Shown piece after piece: positions 8,521 to 17,882 of a stretch of 64,000 nt of DNA. The notes under the pieces are model-generated. The model made no database searches. It saw only the letters and a program-made list of their open reading frames with translations, and was not told the DNA's origin. Position 1 is the stretch's first letter; every line of letters starts with the position of its first letter. Both the position numbers and the translations under genes were made by a program. The stretch is from the NCBI GenBank assembly GCA_963838885.1, contig CAWITB010000010.1:15294-79293 (forward strand), read 5' to 3'. This DNA comes from JAICMB01 sp963838885 (GTDB lineage: Bacteria > Acidobacteriota > Terriglobia > Bryobacterales > Bryobacteraceae).

Positions 8521-10266
8521 TCACGGAGCTAAACGCGCGAGCTGTTCGCGCGCGACCTGATTTTCCGGGTCAAGGGCCAACGCATGCCGATAATCGTTCG
8601 CTGCCGAGCCGCGGTCCCCTTCGATGAGGTACACATTGCCCCGATTCACGTATGTCATCGCAAAGTTCGGATCAAGCCGGGCGGCGCGATTCAACGCCTC
8701 CAGCGCTTCCGGCAATTTTTGCTCCTTCGCATACTCCATGCCAATCTGCGAATAAACGTGCGCGTTCGGCTCGAGCGCGGCCGCTTGCTGTAACTTGGAC
8801 AGGGCATTCTCGCGATCGCCCATGCAATCGTAGGCGAGGCCCCAATCGAGCAGCAGCGAAAAATCCGGCTTCGCGATTGCCGCTGTCTGGGAATACTGTT
8901 TCACTGCGCCGCCGCACCGGCCGGCGGCGTACATCGCATGCGCCAGTTGGAACGACGGCCGTACCTTATGAGGCGAGTCCGCGGCCGTCTGTTGCCACAT
9001 GGCGATGGCGTCGCCCCACAGTAAATTGCGTTGATACGCGAGCGTCCCCTCGACCAACAGCAGCCCGCCGAGTGTCGCAATGACAACGCCGCGCCCCGCT
9101 TTCCAGCGCCGTACAAATTCGGCGGTAATCAGAAGCAGGCCGATGAACGGCAGGTAGAGGCGGCGCTCGGCGTAAACGTCTTTCAGCGGCACGATGGACG
9201 ACGTCGGCGCGAGCAGAAGAAGGAACACGAACCAGCCATAGGATGCTAGAGGAAAGCGGCGGCGGTATATCCAGGCCGCAACCGATACTCCGATCAGAGC
9301 CGCCAATCCCGCGATCGCGGCGGGATCGGAAACGGAATGCGTTACCGCAATATCGGGATCGAGATTCAGCCGGAACGGAAATACGAATAGAAAAAGATAC
9401 TTCCAGATGACGCGGCATTCCGTCAAGAAATACTGATACCAGGCGATTCCTTTCACGTTGAAGCCCGCGGATGTCGCGTTCTTCAGGACAAACACCCAGA
9501 CGAACGCTCCCGCAAGCGCCGCGAGAATGGCCATCGTTCCGTAGAGTTTCCAGTTCCGCCGTATGGCCGCGGTCGTGAATCCCGGATTCCAGTAAAAATC
9601 GGTGAGGAGCAACAGCGCGGGCAGGATTACGGCGTGCTCCTTGCTCAAGCACGCCAGACCGAACAGAGCGAGAACCGCCGCAATGCGCCCCGGGGCGAGA
9701 GCGCCGTTTCCGTACAAGAAAACCACGAACGCCGCGAGGAAGAAACACACGCTCAAGGTTTCCGAGCGGCTGGCGATATAGCTCACCGCTTCCGTTTGAA
9801 TCGGATGCAGCAGGAAGAGGCCGGCGGCGAATAGCGCAACCGATTCACGCGTCCATGTCCTCGCGGCCGCGGCCTTCTCGAGAAGCTTGCGCACAGCCAG
9901 AAGAATCAATCCGCCGTTGATCAGGTGCAGCAGCACATTGAAGAAGTGGTAGGAGTACGTGTTTTGTCCGCTCTGCTGAAAGTTGAGCCAATAAGAAAAC
10001 ATCAGGAGCGGGCGAAGCCCACCGATCCACGCCCGCAGAGGCGCTCTGGCGAAACCGTCGATGCGGTAGGGAAGATAATCGTCGTCGAGCAGGAATGGCC
10101 CGTTCAGCGCCGGGCCGTAAACAGCGAAGACCACAAAAAGCGCTACCGCCGCGCCGATGACGATGGGCCACAAGGGCCGAGAGGCGGGCCGGCGCGGTGC
10201 GGGAGCCACGGCGGCCGCCGCCGTGCGCCCATTGACCGCCGACTTTCTTTTACCGCTTTTCACCAC
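8521..10266 (-). CDS. TMTC-like polytopic membrane glycosyltransferase (GT-C fold) with C-terminal TPRs (copy 1)
   Basis: The 581-residue protein has about ten membrane spans after a basic N-terminus, with an acidic loop FLLDDDYLPY at residues 59-67 matching the catalytic Asp motif of GT-C enzymes. The C-terminal 150 residues form TPR repeats (ENALSKLQQAAALEPNAHVY, ALEALNRAARLDPNFAMTYV and ANDYRHALALDPENQ). It resembles the TMTC/O-mannosyl-transferase-like group of bacteria, which would use a lipid-linked sugar on the outer face. The GTG start at 10266 overlaps the preceding GT2 gene by 17 bases. Neighbouring GT2 and GT4 genes support a glycan or glycoprotein pathway. Function is inferred from architecture only. 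Confidence 0.75.
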   Translation of the reverse strand: MVKSGKRKSAVNGRTAAAAVAPAPRRPASRPLWPIVIGAAVALFVVFAVYGPALNGPFLLDDDYLPYRIDGFARAPLRAWIGGLRPLLMFSYWLNFQQSGQNTYSYHFFNVLLHLINGGLILLAVRKLLEKAAAARTWTRESVALFAAGLFLLHPIQTEAVSYIASRSETLSVCFFLAAFVVFLYGNGALAPGRIAAVLALFGLACLSKEHAVILPALLLLTDFYWNPGFTTAAIRRNWKLYGTMAILAALAGAFVWVFVLKNATSAGFNVKGIAWYQYFLTECRVIWKYLFLFVFPFRLNLDPDIAVTHSVSDPAAIAGLAALIGVSVAAWIYRRRFPLASYGWFVFLLLLAPTSSIVPLKDVYAERRLYLPFIGLLLITAEFVRRWKAGRGVVIATLGGLLLVEGTLAYQRNLLWGDAIAMWQQTAADSPHKVRPSFQLAHAMYAAGRCGGAVKQYSQTAAIAKPDFSLLLDWGLAYDCMGDRENALSKLQQAAALEPNAHVYSQIGMEYAKEQKLPEALEALNRAARLDPNFAMTYVNRGNVYLIEGDRGSAANDYRHALALDPENQVAREQLARLAP

Positions 10267-10999
10267 CCGCTAACTTCCTCCTTCTACCCTCGAATTTCAG
10301 CACGTTCACAAACACTCCCAGCAGCACGTGAACAATGTAGTAGAGCGACTTGAGCGGCGTAATCGAACTGCGGCCGGCCATGCGCCGCCTCATCCGGCAG
10401 GATACTTCCTGAAATTGGAAACGCCGTCGCTGCAGAACGACCAGCGTCTCTATCTCAGGATATTCCAGGGGAAAGCTTTTCGTGAACACTTCAAGCGCCT
10501 GCTGGTTAACGCCCACAAACCCGGAGGTCGGATCGCGCACGGGCCTTCCTAGAATGGGCCGCAGCACCATGCGGAACACTTGTATTCCCATGGCGCGCAC
10601 AATGCTCGAATGATAGCCGTCGCGCTCGTCGAAGCGCGATCCGATCACCATCTGGCAACCCGAGCCGCGCAACGCATCGAGAATGCGCGGAATGTCGCGC
10701 GGATCGTGCTGGCCGTCGCCATCGATGCGAATCACGTAATGATATCCCAGCTCGAAGGCAAGCTTGTAGCCGGCCTGGACGCATCCGCCCAAGCCCAGAT
10801 GATGCGGCAGAGGCAGTACGTCCGCGCCCGCGGCCGCCGCGGCGCTTTTCGTCGCGTCGAGCGAGCAATCGTCGATCACCAACACCGGCGCGCCTGGCAG
10901 AACTTCATGCAACTCCCGCACGACGCTCGCAATGGCGGCCTCTTCGTTGAAGGCCGGAATGATCACCAGGTAATCGTCGGGGCCGGTGGCGAGCCTCAC
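10250..10999 (-). CDS. Family 2 glycosyltransferase, dolichol/polyprenyl-phosphate sugar synthase-like (copy 1)
   Basis: The 249-residue GT-A enzyme carries VIIPAFNEE, the VIDDCS loop at residues 41-46 and the metal-binding DGDGQHDP at 93-100, as in DPM1/GtrB-type polyprenyl-phosphate hexose synthases. A single hydrophobic segment near residues 215-235 may anchor it to the membrane. It would make a lipid-phosphate sugar, which is the kind of donor the next gene's GT-C enzyme would use. The GTG start at 10999 overlaps the stop of the upstream GT2 gene by 4 bases, so the two are coupled. Confidence 0.83.
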   Translation of the reverse strand: MRLATGPDDYLVIIPAFNEEAAIASVVRELHEVLPGAPVLVIDDCSLDATKSAAAAAGADVLPLPHHLGLGGCVQAGYKLAFELGYHYVIRIDGDGQHDPRDIPRILDALRGSGCQMVIGSRFDERDGYHSSIVRAMGIQVFRMVLRPILGRPVRDPTSGFVGVNQQALEVFTKSFPLEYPEIETLVVLQRRRFQFQEVSCRMRRRMAGRSSITPLKSLYYIVHVLLGVFVNVLKFEGRRRKLAGGEKR

Positions 11000-12003
11000 A
11001 GCGCCGCGACCTTGCGCGGAGCGATGGAATACTCGCGGAGCAGGCGATGAAACTGCCTCGGACTCAGGCGCCGCCGTATTCGCCGGCGCTGCTCACGCAG
11101 GCGGCCGATGTTGCGCAGCAGTGCGGCGTGCGCGCGCAGGACCGCAACAACCAAGCCCGCGGGACGATGTCCCGCCTGCCGATAAGCAGCCGTCGTCCCC
11201 TGGCCTTTCCACGCGTACATTGCGTGCCAGAAGTAGCGCGCCAGAGAGTAGAACGGCGCCGCCCACAGCATACGAGGCGGAAAATTCTTGGCAAGCAAAA
11301 AGAGGCGATTGCGCTCCACATAGTACGCCTTCAAGGGCGAAGCGCGGCCGGCCGAATGCGAGTAGCGATGCTCCACCACGGCATCCGGCGCGTAAACGCA
11401 TTCCCACGCCGCCCAGCGCGCGCGAAGCCCCAAATCGGTGTCCTCGCAATACAAGAAAAAGGATTCGTCGAAGAGACCGATCTCATCGAGCATCTCGCGC
11501 TTATACAGAGCGGCGCATCCGCTTGGCAGTAAAGCATGGCGGCGCCGCGCATAGCGATCGCTCTCCTGCCCGGCGACATCCAAATGGCCGCACTGCTTGC
11601 TGCTGCCGTCGCCGCACACGAGCATTCCGGCGGAGTCCAGCCGTCCCTCGCCCAGCAAGCGTATTTGCGAAGCGCACATCCCGATCTCGTGCCGTTCCGC
11701 GATGGCGGCCACTAGCGAGGCGAGCCATTCCGGCCTCGGCTCCGCGTCGTCGTTTAATGTTGCGACATACATGGAGGCGGAAGCGCGAATCGCTTGGTTG
11801 ACGGCGGCGCCAAATCCTACGTTCGCATCGTTGTAAATCACATGGACGCCATCGCGGGCGGTAACGGCGCGCCGTCCGCTGTTATCGACGACGATGACTT
11901 CGAAATCCCGCAGTGTCTGCCGCGCGAGCGCCTCCAGACAAGCCTCTAATGCATCGTCCGCGGCCAAAGTCGGCACTACTACCGTCACGCTCGGATTCGG
12001 CAA
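10996..12003 (-). CDS. Family 2 glycosyltransferase, rhamnosyltransferase-like (copy 1)
   Basis: The 335-residue protein starts PSVTVVVPTLAADDALEACL with a VIVVDNSG donor loop and LNDDAEPRPEWL, the variant DxD site seen in WbbL-type rhamnosyltransferases. SFFLYCEDTDLGLRARWAAW contains the catalytic-base ED motif. A C-terminal extension of about 80 basic residues follows. It is the first gene of the four-gene operon. Upstream is a region of about 530 bases holding a SnoaL-like pseudogene on the other strand. The substrate is unknown. Confidence 0.83.
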   Translation of the reverse strand: MPNPSVTVVVPTLAADDALEACLEALARQTLRDFEVIVVDNSGRRAVTARDGVHVIYNDANVGFGAAVNQAIRASASMYVATLNDDAEPRPEWLASLVAAIAERHEIGMCASQIRLLGEGRLDSAGMLVCGDGSSKQCGHLDVAGQESDRYARRRHALLPSGCAALYKREMLDEIGLFDESFFLYCEDTDLGLRARWAAWECVYAPDAVVEHRYSHSAGRASPLKAYYVERNRLFLLAKNFPPRMLWAAPFYSLARYFWHAMYAWKGQGTTAAYRQAGHRPAGLVVAVLRAHAALLRNIGRLREQRRRIRRRLSPRQFHRLLREYSIAPRKVAAL

Positions 12004-12209
12004 AGCTTGATTTTACTATCCGGGCGAAGCGCGGGAGTTGACGGGCCCGAGGGCGTCCACAAATCGCCGGGCTCTCGCCGGGTACGTCTCAGGAGGGTGC
12101 CCAGCGCTTCACCTCGATTCGCCGAGTACCGCAGTCGCTGGCTTTGCCTGTGAACGGTAGGCGTGCCAGAGGACCGGACCTCGACCGCGATTGGCGTACT
12201 GCCTGGTAG

Positions 12210-12507
12210 ATGCGATCGCTCGAAGCGCGGCGAAGCCATCGAGAAATATACCGGCGGTGCATACAGTCAGCACAACCGGCTAATGCTTTACCCGCAAGGC
12301 GAAGCAATACCCCGGAAAGCGTCCACTCCAAGCGCGCGGATCGCTGAAGGCAACTATGCCGTGCTGCATTGCCGGGAGGAGCGGCAGGGGATCGCGATTG
12401 GGCCGGGATCGACATTTCCGGCTCGATGAGAACGGCGAAATGTCAAGCAATGGGATGTGCTCCAGGTCGCGCCGGAGGCGTCGGCCAACAGTAACACCAT
12501 GTTGTGA
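12210..12507 (+). pseudogene. SnoaL-like (NTF2-fold) protein remnant, copy 1
   Basis: Pieces in three frames reassemble the SnoaL-like pattern: EAIEKYTGGAYSQHN, then IAEGNYAVLHC, then DRDWAGIDI, then FRLDENGE, and (clear in copy 2) WDVLQVAPEASANSNTM before the stop at 12507. The part between QHN and IAEGNY is about 20 residues shorter than usual. Two of the breaks (at the G4 run near 12388 and the T3 run near 12416) are present in both copies of the block. A third, a lost T near 12440, is private to this copy. This fills the gap between the GT operon and the lactonase gene. Confidence 0.65.
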
Positions 12508-12538
12508 GGGCCGTTGGCGTGATATCTTGACTATTCAA

Positions 12539-13657
12539 ATGCGAATCGCTCACTTCGCGGTGCTCCTGGCCGCCGCGCCGCTCCTGACCGCCGCTCCCAA
12601 ACGGTACTTCGTTTACTTCGGCACCTACACTGGCCCGAAGAGCAAAGGCATCTACGTCGCCCGCTTCGACGCGGGTACGGGCAAAGTAGAGCCGCTCAGC
12701 GTAGCCGCCGAAATGAAGAACCCGTCCTTCGTCGCGCCTCACCCCAACGGCCGCTTCTTATACGCCGTCAGCGAGGAACGAGGCGGGAGCGCCAGCGCCT
12801 TCTCCATCGACCGCAATAGCGGAGCTCTGACGCTGCTCAACACGGTATCGTCCAAAGGAAACGGGCCCTGTTACGCGCGCGTCGACAAGACCGGCCGGGC
12901 GCTGTTGGTGGCCAATTACGGCAGCGGCACCTTCGCGGTTTTCCCCATCGAAGCCGACGGCAAGCTCAAGGAAGCCTCCGCTACCATTCAGGACCAGGGC
13001 AAGGCAAGCATGCCCGTGCGCCAGGGCGGCCCGCACGCGCACTCGTTGAATCCTTCGAATGACGACCGCTTTGCCGTGGGCGCCGACCTCGGCCTCGACA
13101 AGCTCTTCGTCTTTAAATTCGACGCCGCGGCCGGTACTCTCACGCCCAACAATCCGCCTTATGCGGAACTCAAGCCCGGATCCGGACCGCGCCATTTCGC
13201 TTTCCATCCGAATGGGAAGTTCGCGTACGTAACCGATGAAATCTCCTCGAACGTGGTCGCCTTCCGCTGGGACGCCGCGGCCGGAACGCTGCACGAGCTT
13301 CAAACTATCTCGACTATTCCAGCGGACTTCAAAGGCGAGAACACGACAGCCGAAATCCTGGTCCATCCCTCCGGAAATTTTCTCTATGATTCGAATCGCG
13401 GAGCCGATAGCATAGCCGTGTTTCGCATCGACAAAAGCAAAGGTACGCTCACGGCGGTGGACCATACCTCGACCCAAGGAAACGTCCCGCGCGGCTTCGG
13501 CATCGATCCGACAGGCTCGTTCCTGATCGCCGGTAATCAGAAATCGGACAATATTGTGGTGTTTCGAATCGACAAGAGCAGCGGTAAATTAACTCCGACG
13601 GGTCAAACGCTGGAGGTCGGCGGCCCGGTTTGCGTAAAATTCGTCCCGCTTCAATAG
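12539..13657 (+). CDS. Secreted lactonase, seven-bladed beta-propeller (6-phosphogluconolactonase-like), copy 1
   Basis: The 372-residue protein has a signal peptide (MRIAHFAVLLAAAPLLTAA) and then the lactonase/YbhE propeller: FGTYTGPKSKGIYVARFD, NPSFVAPHPNGRFLYAVSE, PHAHSLNPSNDDRF, GPRHFAFHPNGKFAYV and FGIDPTGSFLIAGNQ, ending VKFVPLQ. Cytoplasmic relatives hydrolyse 6-phosphogluconolactone. Exported acidobacterial relatives probably act on other lactones or have lost catalysis. The ATG at 12539 is chosen because it gives the signal peptide. This copy is intact, unlike copy 2. Confidence 0.85.
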   Translation: MRIAHFAVLLAAAPLLTAAPKRYFVYFGTYTGPKSKGIYVARFDAGTGKVEPLSVAAEMKNPSFVAPHPNGRFLYAVSEERGGSASAFSIDRNSGALTLLNTVSSKGNGPCYARVDKTGRALLVANYGSGTFAVFPIEADGKLKEASATIQDQGKASMPVRQGGPHAHSLNPSNDDRFAVGADLGLDKLFVFKFDAAAGTLTPNNPPYAELKPGSGPRHFAFHPNGKFAYVTDEISSNVVAFRWDAAAGTLHELQTISTIPADFKGENTTAEILVHPSGNFLYDSNRGADSIAVFRIDKSKGTLTAVDHTSTQGNVPRGFGIDPTGSFLIAGNQKSDNIVVFRIDKSSGKLTPTGQTLEVGGPVCVKFVPLQ

Positions 13658-13688
13658 CGCCTCAAGTCAGCCCAATATAAAGCGCCGT

Positions 13689-14616
13689 TCATTTGCCGAA
13701 TCTGAAATCCCAAGAGTTTCGTGACAGGCCGTTCAGCTCTTCGAGTGAAAACCCGAACTCGCCGGCTGCAATCTCAAACTCACGCCGTAAAGAAGTCCCA
13801 AACAGCGCCGGATCGTCGCTGTTTAACGTAATCGGCACGCCCGCATCGAAGAGGCTCCCGCACGGGATGCGCGCTCAAAGACGCGACCGCCCCCGTTCGC
13901 ACATTCGAGGTGATGCAAATCTCCAATGGCACGCCGCGGTCTCGTAGTGCCGTCAACAAAGTCGCATCCCGAGCGGCGGCGATTCCGTGTCCAATGCGCT
14001 CCGCCCCGATGGCGAGCGCCGCCCATACCGACTCCGGCCCGGCGGTTTCCCCGGCATGACACACCAGGCGCAAGCCGCCGTTGCGCGCATACGCGAATAC
14101 ATCGCGGAACCATTCAGCCGGTCCGCGAATTTCGTCCCCCCCGATCCCGAACGCGACCACGCCCTGGTCCCGCCGCGAAACGGCGAACTCGGCGACGCGC
14201 CTGCCCGGCTCCGCCCCGAACTGCCGCACGGCGTCGAGTATCCAGAACACCTTCACGCGCGCGCGCAGCGATTCCCGCCATAACGCTTCATATACATCCG
14301 CAAGGGACTGCTCCTTCCAGAGGACGACTCCGGCCGAAAGCGTCACCTCGGCGTATTCGATGCGCTGTTCGGCGAAATGCTCGAACATTCGGCGCGCCGC
14401 AATCGCGTAGTGCTCCGGCGACCGCAGCTTGCGCGTGACCCAAACGAAGGCGCGCAGAAATCCCGCGAAATCGTTAAATGTGGTATTCGCGACGACTTCC
14501 TCGCAGGTCAGCGCAGGATCGATCTCCAGCAAGGCCTCCACCCCGATCGCGCCCTCCAGATGAACGTGCAGCTCGGCAAGGGGCGCCGCTAAAAGATCGC
14601 CGGACATCCTTGCCAT
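13689..14616 (-). pseudogene. Adenosine deaminase-family amidohydrolase, frameshifted (copy 1)
   Basis: Reading from 14616 gives LHVHLEGA (metal ligands), CHAGETAGPESVWAAL, RIGHGI and ICITSNVRTGAV, the deaminase signature series. One extra G near 13853 then throws the frame and destroys the zinc-ligand region (NSDDPALFG in copy 2). The stop of the intended frame is at 13689. The corrected protein is about 308 residues. It is shorter than classical Add and may be an adenine or aminodeoxyfutalosine deaminase relative. Copy 2 is intact at this site but broken elsewhere. Confidence 0.8.
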
Positions 14617-14722
14617 GGTAACGGCAGCACGCTAACGGCCGTGACGCGAGGGAGCGGCGATCACATCTCTTGCATGCGCCGAACCGGATCCCGCCGGCGC
14701 TGCGCCACGGCGCCGAGCGCCA

Positions 14723-15328
14723 TTACATGGCCGCGTCGCCGTCCAGACTGCGCCACAGATACCACGATGCGATCGAGCAGTAAGGATGCCAGCGGCGGCC
14801 GAGTTTTTCGATTCTGGCGGGCTTGGGGAGCGCGCGCATGCGATATGCTTTGCGGATGGCGGAGCGGACGCCGAAGTCGCCGGTGGGCAGGATGTTGGGA
14901 CGGCGCAGGGCGAAAATCAGGAACATGTGCGCGGTCCAGACGCCCACTCCCTTAACGCGCGTGAGGCGCTCGATCACCTCTTCGTCGGTCATTCGCGGGA
15001 AACTGCTGAAGTCAATCTCACCCGAGCGGGTGCGCTCGGCCAAGTCGCGGATGTAGGCTGTCTTCTGGCCGGAAAGTCCGGCGGCGCGCATCTGTTCGGC
15101 CGTAAGACCAAGGATGGCATCGGGCGTAATGTTTCCTTGCGGCAGCGCGCCGATCAAGCGCGCCAGTATGATGGCCGCAGCCTTCCCGTTAAGCTGCTGA
15201 TATACAATAGATCGCACCAGCGACTGAAAATCCGGGTCGCGAAAATCGATGCGGCATTCCCCGACGCGCTCGATGATGGCCGCAAGCACCGGATCCGCCT
15301 GCTTTAGATGAACAATGGCTTCCTGCAT
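14723..15328 (-). CDS. alkA: DNA-3-methyladenine glycosylase II (HhH-GPD), copy 1
   Basis: The 201-residue protein has the helix-hairpin-helix and Gly/Pro-rich loop LTRVKGVGVWTAHMFLIF followed by PTGDFGVRSA, whose Asp is the catalytic residue. It excises alkylated bases and starts base-excision repair. It lacks the N-terminal TBP-like domain of E. coli AlkA, as do many short bacterial versions. It is transcribed divergently from the VWFA gene. The encoded protein differs from copy 2 by one residue (Cys or Arg in WHPYxSIASWY). Confidence 0.88.
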   Translation of the reverse strand: MQEAIVHLKQADPVLAAIIERVGECRIDFRDPDFQSLVRSIVYQQLNGKAAAIILARLIGALPQGNITPDAILGLTAEQMRAAGLSGQKTAYIRDLAERTRSGEIDFSSFPRMTDEEVIERLTRVKGVGVWTAHMFLIFALRRPNILPTGDFGVRSAIRKAYRMRALPKPARIEKLGRRWHPYCSIASWYLWRSLDGDAAM

Positions 15329-15373
15329 GGAACTGGCCGCGCTAGCGGCGCATCTATTGAACAGTATAAATAC

Positions 15374-16349
15374 ATGCGTACCGCCGCCCTGTTCGCTTTT
15401 CCGGCGCTGCTACTTGCACAACCCGCCGCTCCGCCCGCCTCTCCCCAGCAGGAGCCTGCTCCTCCCAGCATTCAAGTCAACGTTGAGCTCGTTAACGTGC
15501 TGTTTACCGTGCGCGACAAGCGCGGCGGATTGGTCGGCAACCTGAACAAGGACGACTTCACCATTGCCGAAGACGGCAAACAGCAAGAGATCAAGTACTT
15601 TACGCGCGAGACCGATATTCCGATCACCATCGGACTCCTCGTCGACGTGAGCGCCAGTCAGGGCAATCTGATCGGGATCGAACAGCAGGCCGCCTATCAA
15701 TTTTTCGGTCAGGTCTTGCGGCCCAAGGATTTGGCATTCTTGATCAGCTTTGGCGCCGATGCCGATCTTCTGCAGGACTATACCAACTCGACGAAACTAC
15801 TGCGCGCCGGCTTGCAGGATCTTAAGGTCAATTCGAGCGTGGGCGGGCTCGGCCCCGGCCCCGTGCCCACGGTATACCAGCCTCGCGGGACGATTCTCTA
15901 CGACGCCGTCTATCTGGCGGCGCACGATCAGCTAAAAGGCCAAGTCGGGCGCAAGGCGCTGGTTCTGATCACGGACGGCGTGGACGAGGGCAGCCGCTAC
16001 AAAATTCAGGACGCTATCGAAGCGGCGCAAAAAGCCGACGCCGTGATCTACAGCATTTATTACGTCGACCGCGGATTCTATATGCGCAACGGCGGTGGAT
16101 TCAACTTTGGAGGCGGCGGCGAAGGCTACCTGAATCGCATGTCGAACGAGACCGGCGGTCACGTTTCAAGGTCGACCGCAAGCACACGCTCGAAGACGTG
16201 TTCAAAGAGATTCAGGACGATATGCGTTCCCAATACGCCATCGCCTACTCGCCCACGAACGCGGTCAAAGACGGCACCTTCCGCCGCATCGATATTCACG
16301 CCCAGGACAAGGATCTGAAGATTCAGGCCCGCAAGGGTTATTACGCCAT
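15374..16349 (+). pseudogene. Secreted VWFA-related protein, truncated and frameshifted (copy 1)
   Basis: The product has a signal peptide (MRTAALFAFPALLLAQPA) and a von Willebrand A domain with the MIDAS-type LLVDVSAS motif near residue 95 and LVLITDGVDEGSRY. This matches the acidobacterial VWFA-related family of secreted proteins. One base is missing near 16164 relative to copy 2, shifting the frame. The sequence then leaves homology at 16349, three codons before the expected end, and enters the poly-T run. Copy 2 is complete. Confidence 0.85.
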
Positions 16350-16397
<48 letters not shown>

Positions 16398-16667
16398 GTA
16401 ACGGTTCACGTTAACATGTCTGATGTTCCTTCTGACCACTTCGCAACGGTCGGTTCGTTCGTCCGACAAGACTTCATAGACCTATCAAGCAAGCTGGAGA
16501 ATACGGCATTTGAGTTCTTTAAAACGGAAGCGCGAGCCCTTCGTCTAAGCGATCTTACGGAGCACCAAAAATATCCACTTCAGGAAACGAAGGCTCGGCT
16601 TCAAAGCACAGTGTTTCTCAGTCGATGGGCAGAGATTCAGGCTATTCTGGCCAGCCGCCAAGCATAG
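16398..16667 (+). pseudogene. 3' fragment of the small membrane-protein gene (copy 2)
   Basis: The fragment reads VTVHVNMSDVPSDHF to the same stop as the gene split by the IS at 5206-7307. It has no promoter or 5' part, since it follows the T run directly. The protein sequence is the same as copy 1 in this stretch, so it is a by-product of where the block begins. Confidence 0.8.
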
Positions 16668-16693
16668 GTGCACTCTGCGTAAATCCCGCAGCG

Positions 16694-17866
16694 TCATTTG
16701 GAAGAAGTTTGCAATATGAAATATCGTCCAGGGCTCTGTGGGATTAGGCACGTGCGTATGCTCGGACCGGAAACCGCCAATTCCGTTATCGAGAGGCAAC
16801 TCACAAGTTCTCGCCCGCGCAAACGCGCGTCAAGGCAGCGGAGCGTCTCGCGGACCGTCCGCTCCCAGGTAAACCGGGCGGCATGCTCGCGAGCTTCGGA
16901 CGTTAGCGCGGGAGCGGTAGACACGCTCTCGATTGCGCTCCGCAGTTCTTCATCGCTGGCGGGATCGAAAAACATGGCGGCGCCGCAGGCGATCTCGCGC
17001 AACGGCGGGATATCGGAACAGGCCACGGGGACGCCGGCGGCCATGGCTTCGAGGACCGGCATTCCGAAGCCTTCGAACGTCGAAGGATAGACGAACGCTC
17101 GGGCGCAACGGAATAGCTCGTAAAGCTCCGTTCGCGGTATCCAGCCAGTGAACCGCACGCGTCTGTTCGCGGCGCTCTCGATCCGCTTTGCCGCAAAGCC
17201 GCGCAGCCCCACGACGACCAACTCCGGCGCATCCGGCATCGCGGCATGAACGCGCAGCAGCCGCTCCAGATTCTTGTGCGGATGCAGCGTCGAAACGCAA
17301 AGCAGATAATCGCGAGGGTCGCGCCGCGCTGCAATGTCGAAAAACTCCGCTTCAACGCCATGATGAATTACCATCGCATCCACACCGTAGAAATGTTTCA
17401 GATCATCGCGCGTCGCGTTTGAAACGGCAATCAATGCCTGCGAGCGCCGCGCCGAGCTCGACAGCAGCAGGTTCCAGAAGGGCAGTTCGAACCAGCGGAA
17501 ATGCTCCGGATGGCGTTTATGCTGCAAATCGTGAAATACGGTGACGCTCGGGCAAGGACACCACGCTGGACCTGTGAATCCCGGGTTCAGGAGCACATCG
17601 ATGCGGTCGCGGCGCAGTGCGCTGGGCAGGGCGAACTGCTCGAAGAGGATGCGTCCTGGCCGGAAGGATGCTCGCACGCGCTGCGGCGCGGACTTGAAAT
17701 TTGCGGCCATTGGCGCGAGGCCGGCGCCGGTCTCGGAGTTCGTAAATACCACGTATTCGTTTTCGGCATCAACGCGGGCAAGCGCAGCAAGCAGGTTACG
17801 CAGGTAAATTTCAGTGCCGCCGACGCCGCCCGGAATCAGATAAAGCGCATTTACGCCGATGCGCAT
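16694..17866 (-). CDS. Glycosyltransferase family 4 (copy 2)
   Basis: It has the same GT-B enzyme architecture as 7440-8504, including FEGFGMPVLEAMAAGVPVACSD. Changes from copy 1 are several conservative residues, for example ESVSTAPAL for ERVTTAPAL. An extra A near 16832 lets the frame run on to 390 residues, while copy 1 stops at 354; the last 35 or so residues look non-homologous to GT4 proteins. It ends the second glycosylation operon. One of the two copies carries an indel here. Confidence 0.83.
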   Translation of the reverse strand: MRIGVNALYLIPGGVGGTEIYLRNLLAALARVDAENEYVVFTNSETGAGLAPMAANFKSAPQRVRASFRPGRILFEQFALPSALRRDRIDVLLNPGFTGPAWCPCPSVTVFHDLQHKRHPEHFRWFELPFWNLLLSSSARRSQALIAVSNATRDDLKHFYGVDAMVIHHGVEAEFFDIAARRDPRDYLLCVSTLHPHKNLERLLRVHAAMPDAPELVVVGLRGFAAKRIESAANRRVRFTGWIPRTELYELFRCARAFVYPSTFEGFGMPVLEAMAAGVPVACSDIPPLREIACGAAMFFDPASDEELRSAIESVSTAPALTSEAREHAARFTWERTVRETLRCLDARLRGRELVSCLSITELAVSGPSIRTCLIPQSPGRYFILQTSSK

Positions 17867-17882
17867 CTTTGCAAGCCCGCGC

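Larger units (their letters stand above)
7038..16349. repeat. Direct 9.3-kb repeat, copy 1
   Basis: Bases 7038-16349 (9312 bp) recur at 16398-25714 (9317 bp) in the same orientation. By eye identity is about 98-99%, with small indels that shift the offset from 9360 to 9365. The left edge lies inside the IS-split membrane-protein gene. The right edge lies within the last codons of the VWFA gene. Substitutions are clustered and tracts over 1 kb are identical. Confidence 0.95.

Noticed and set aside
10986..11801. Plus-strand 271-codon frame across the GT2 gene
   Set aside because: It is antisense to a well-supported glycosyltransferase and made of Arg/Pro/Ala-rich shadow sequence.
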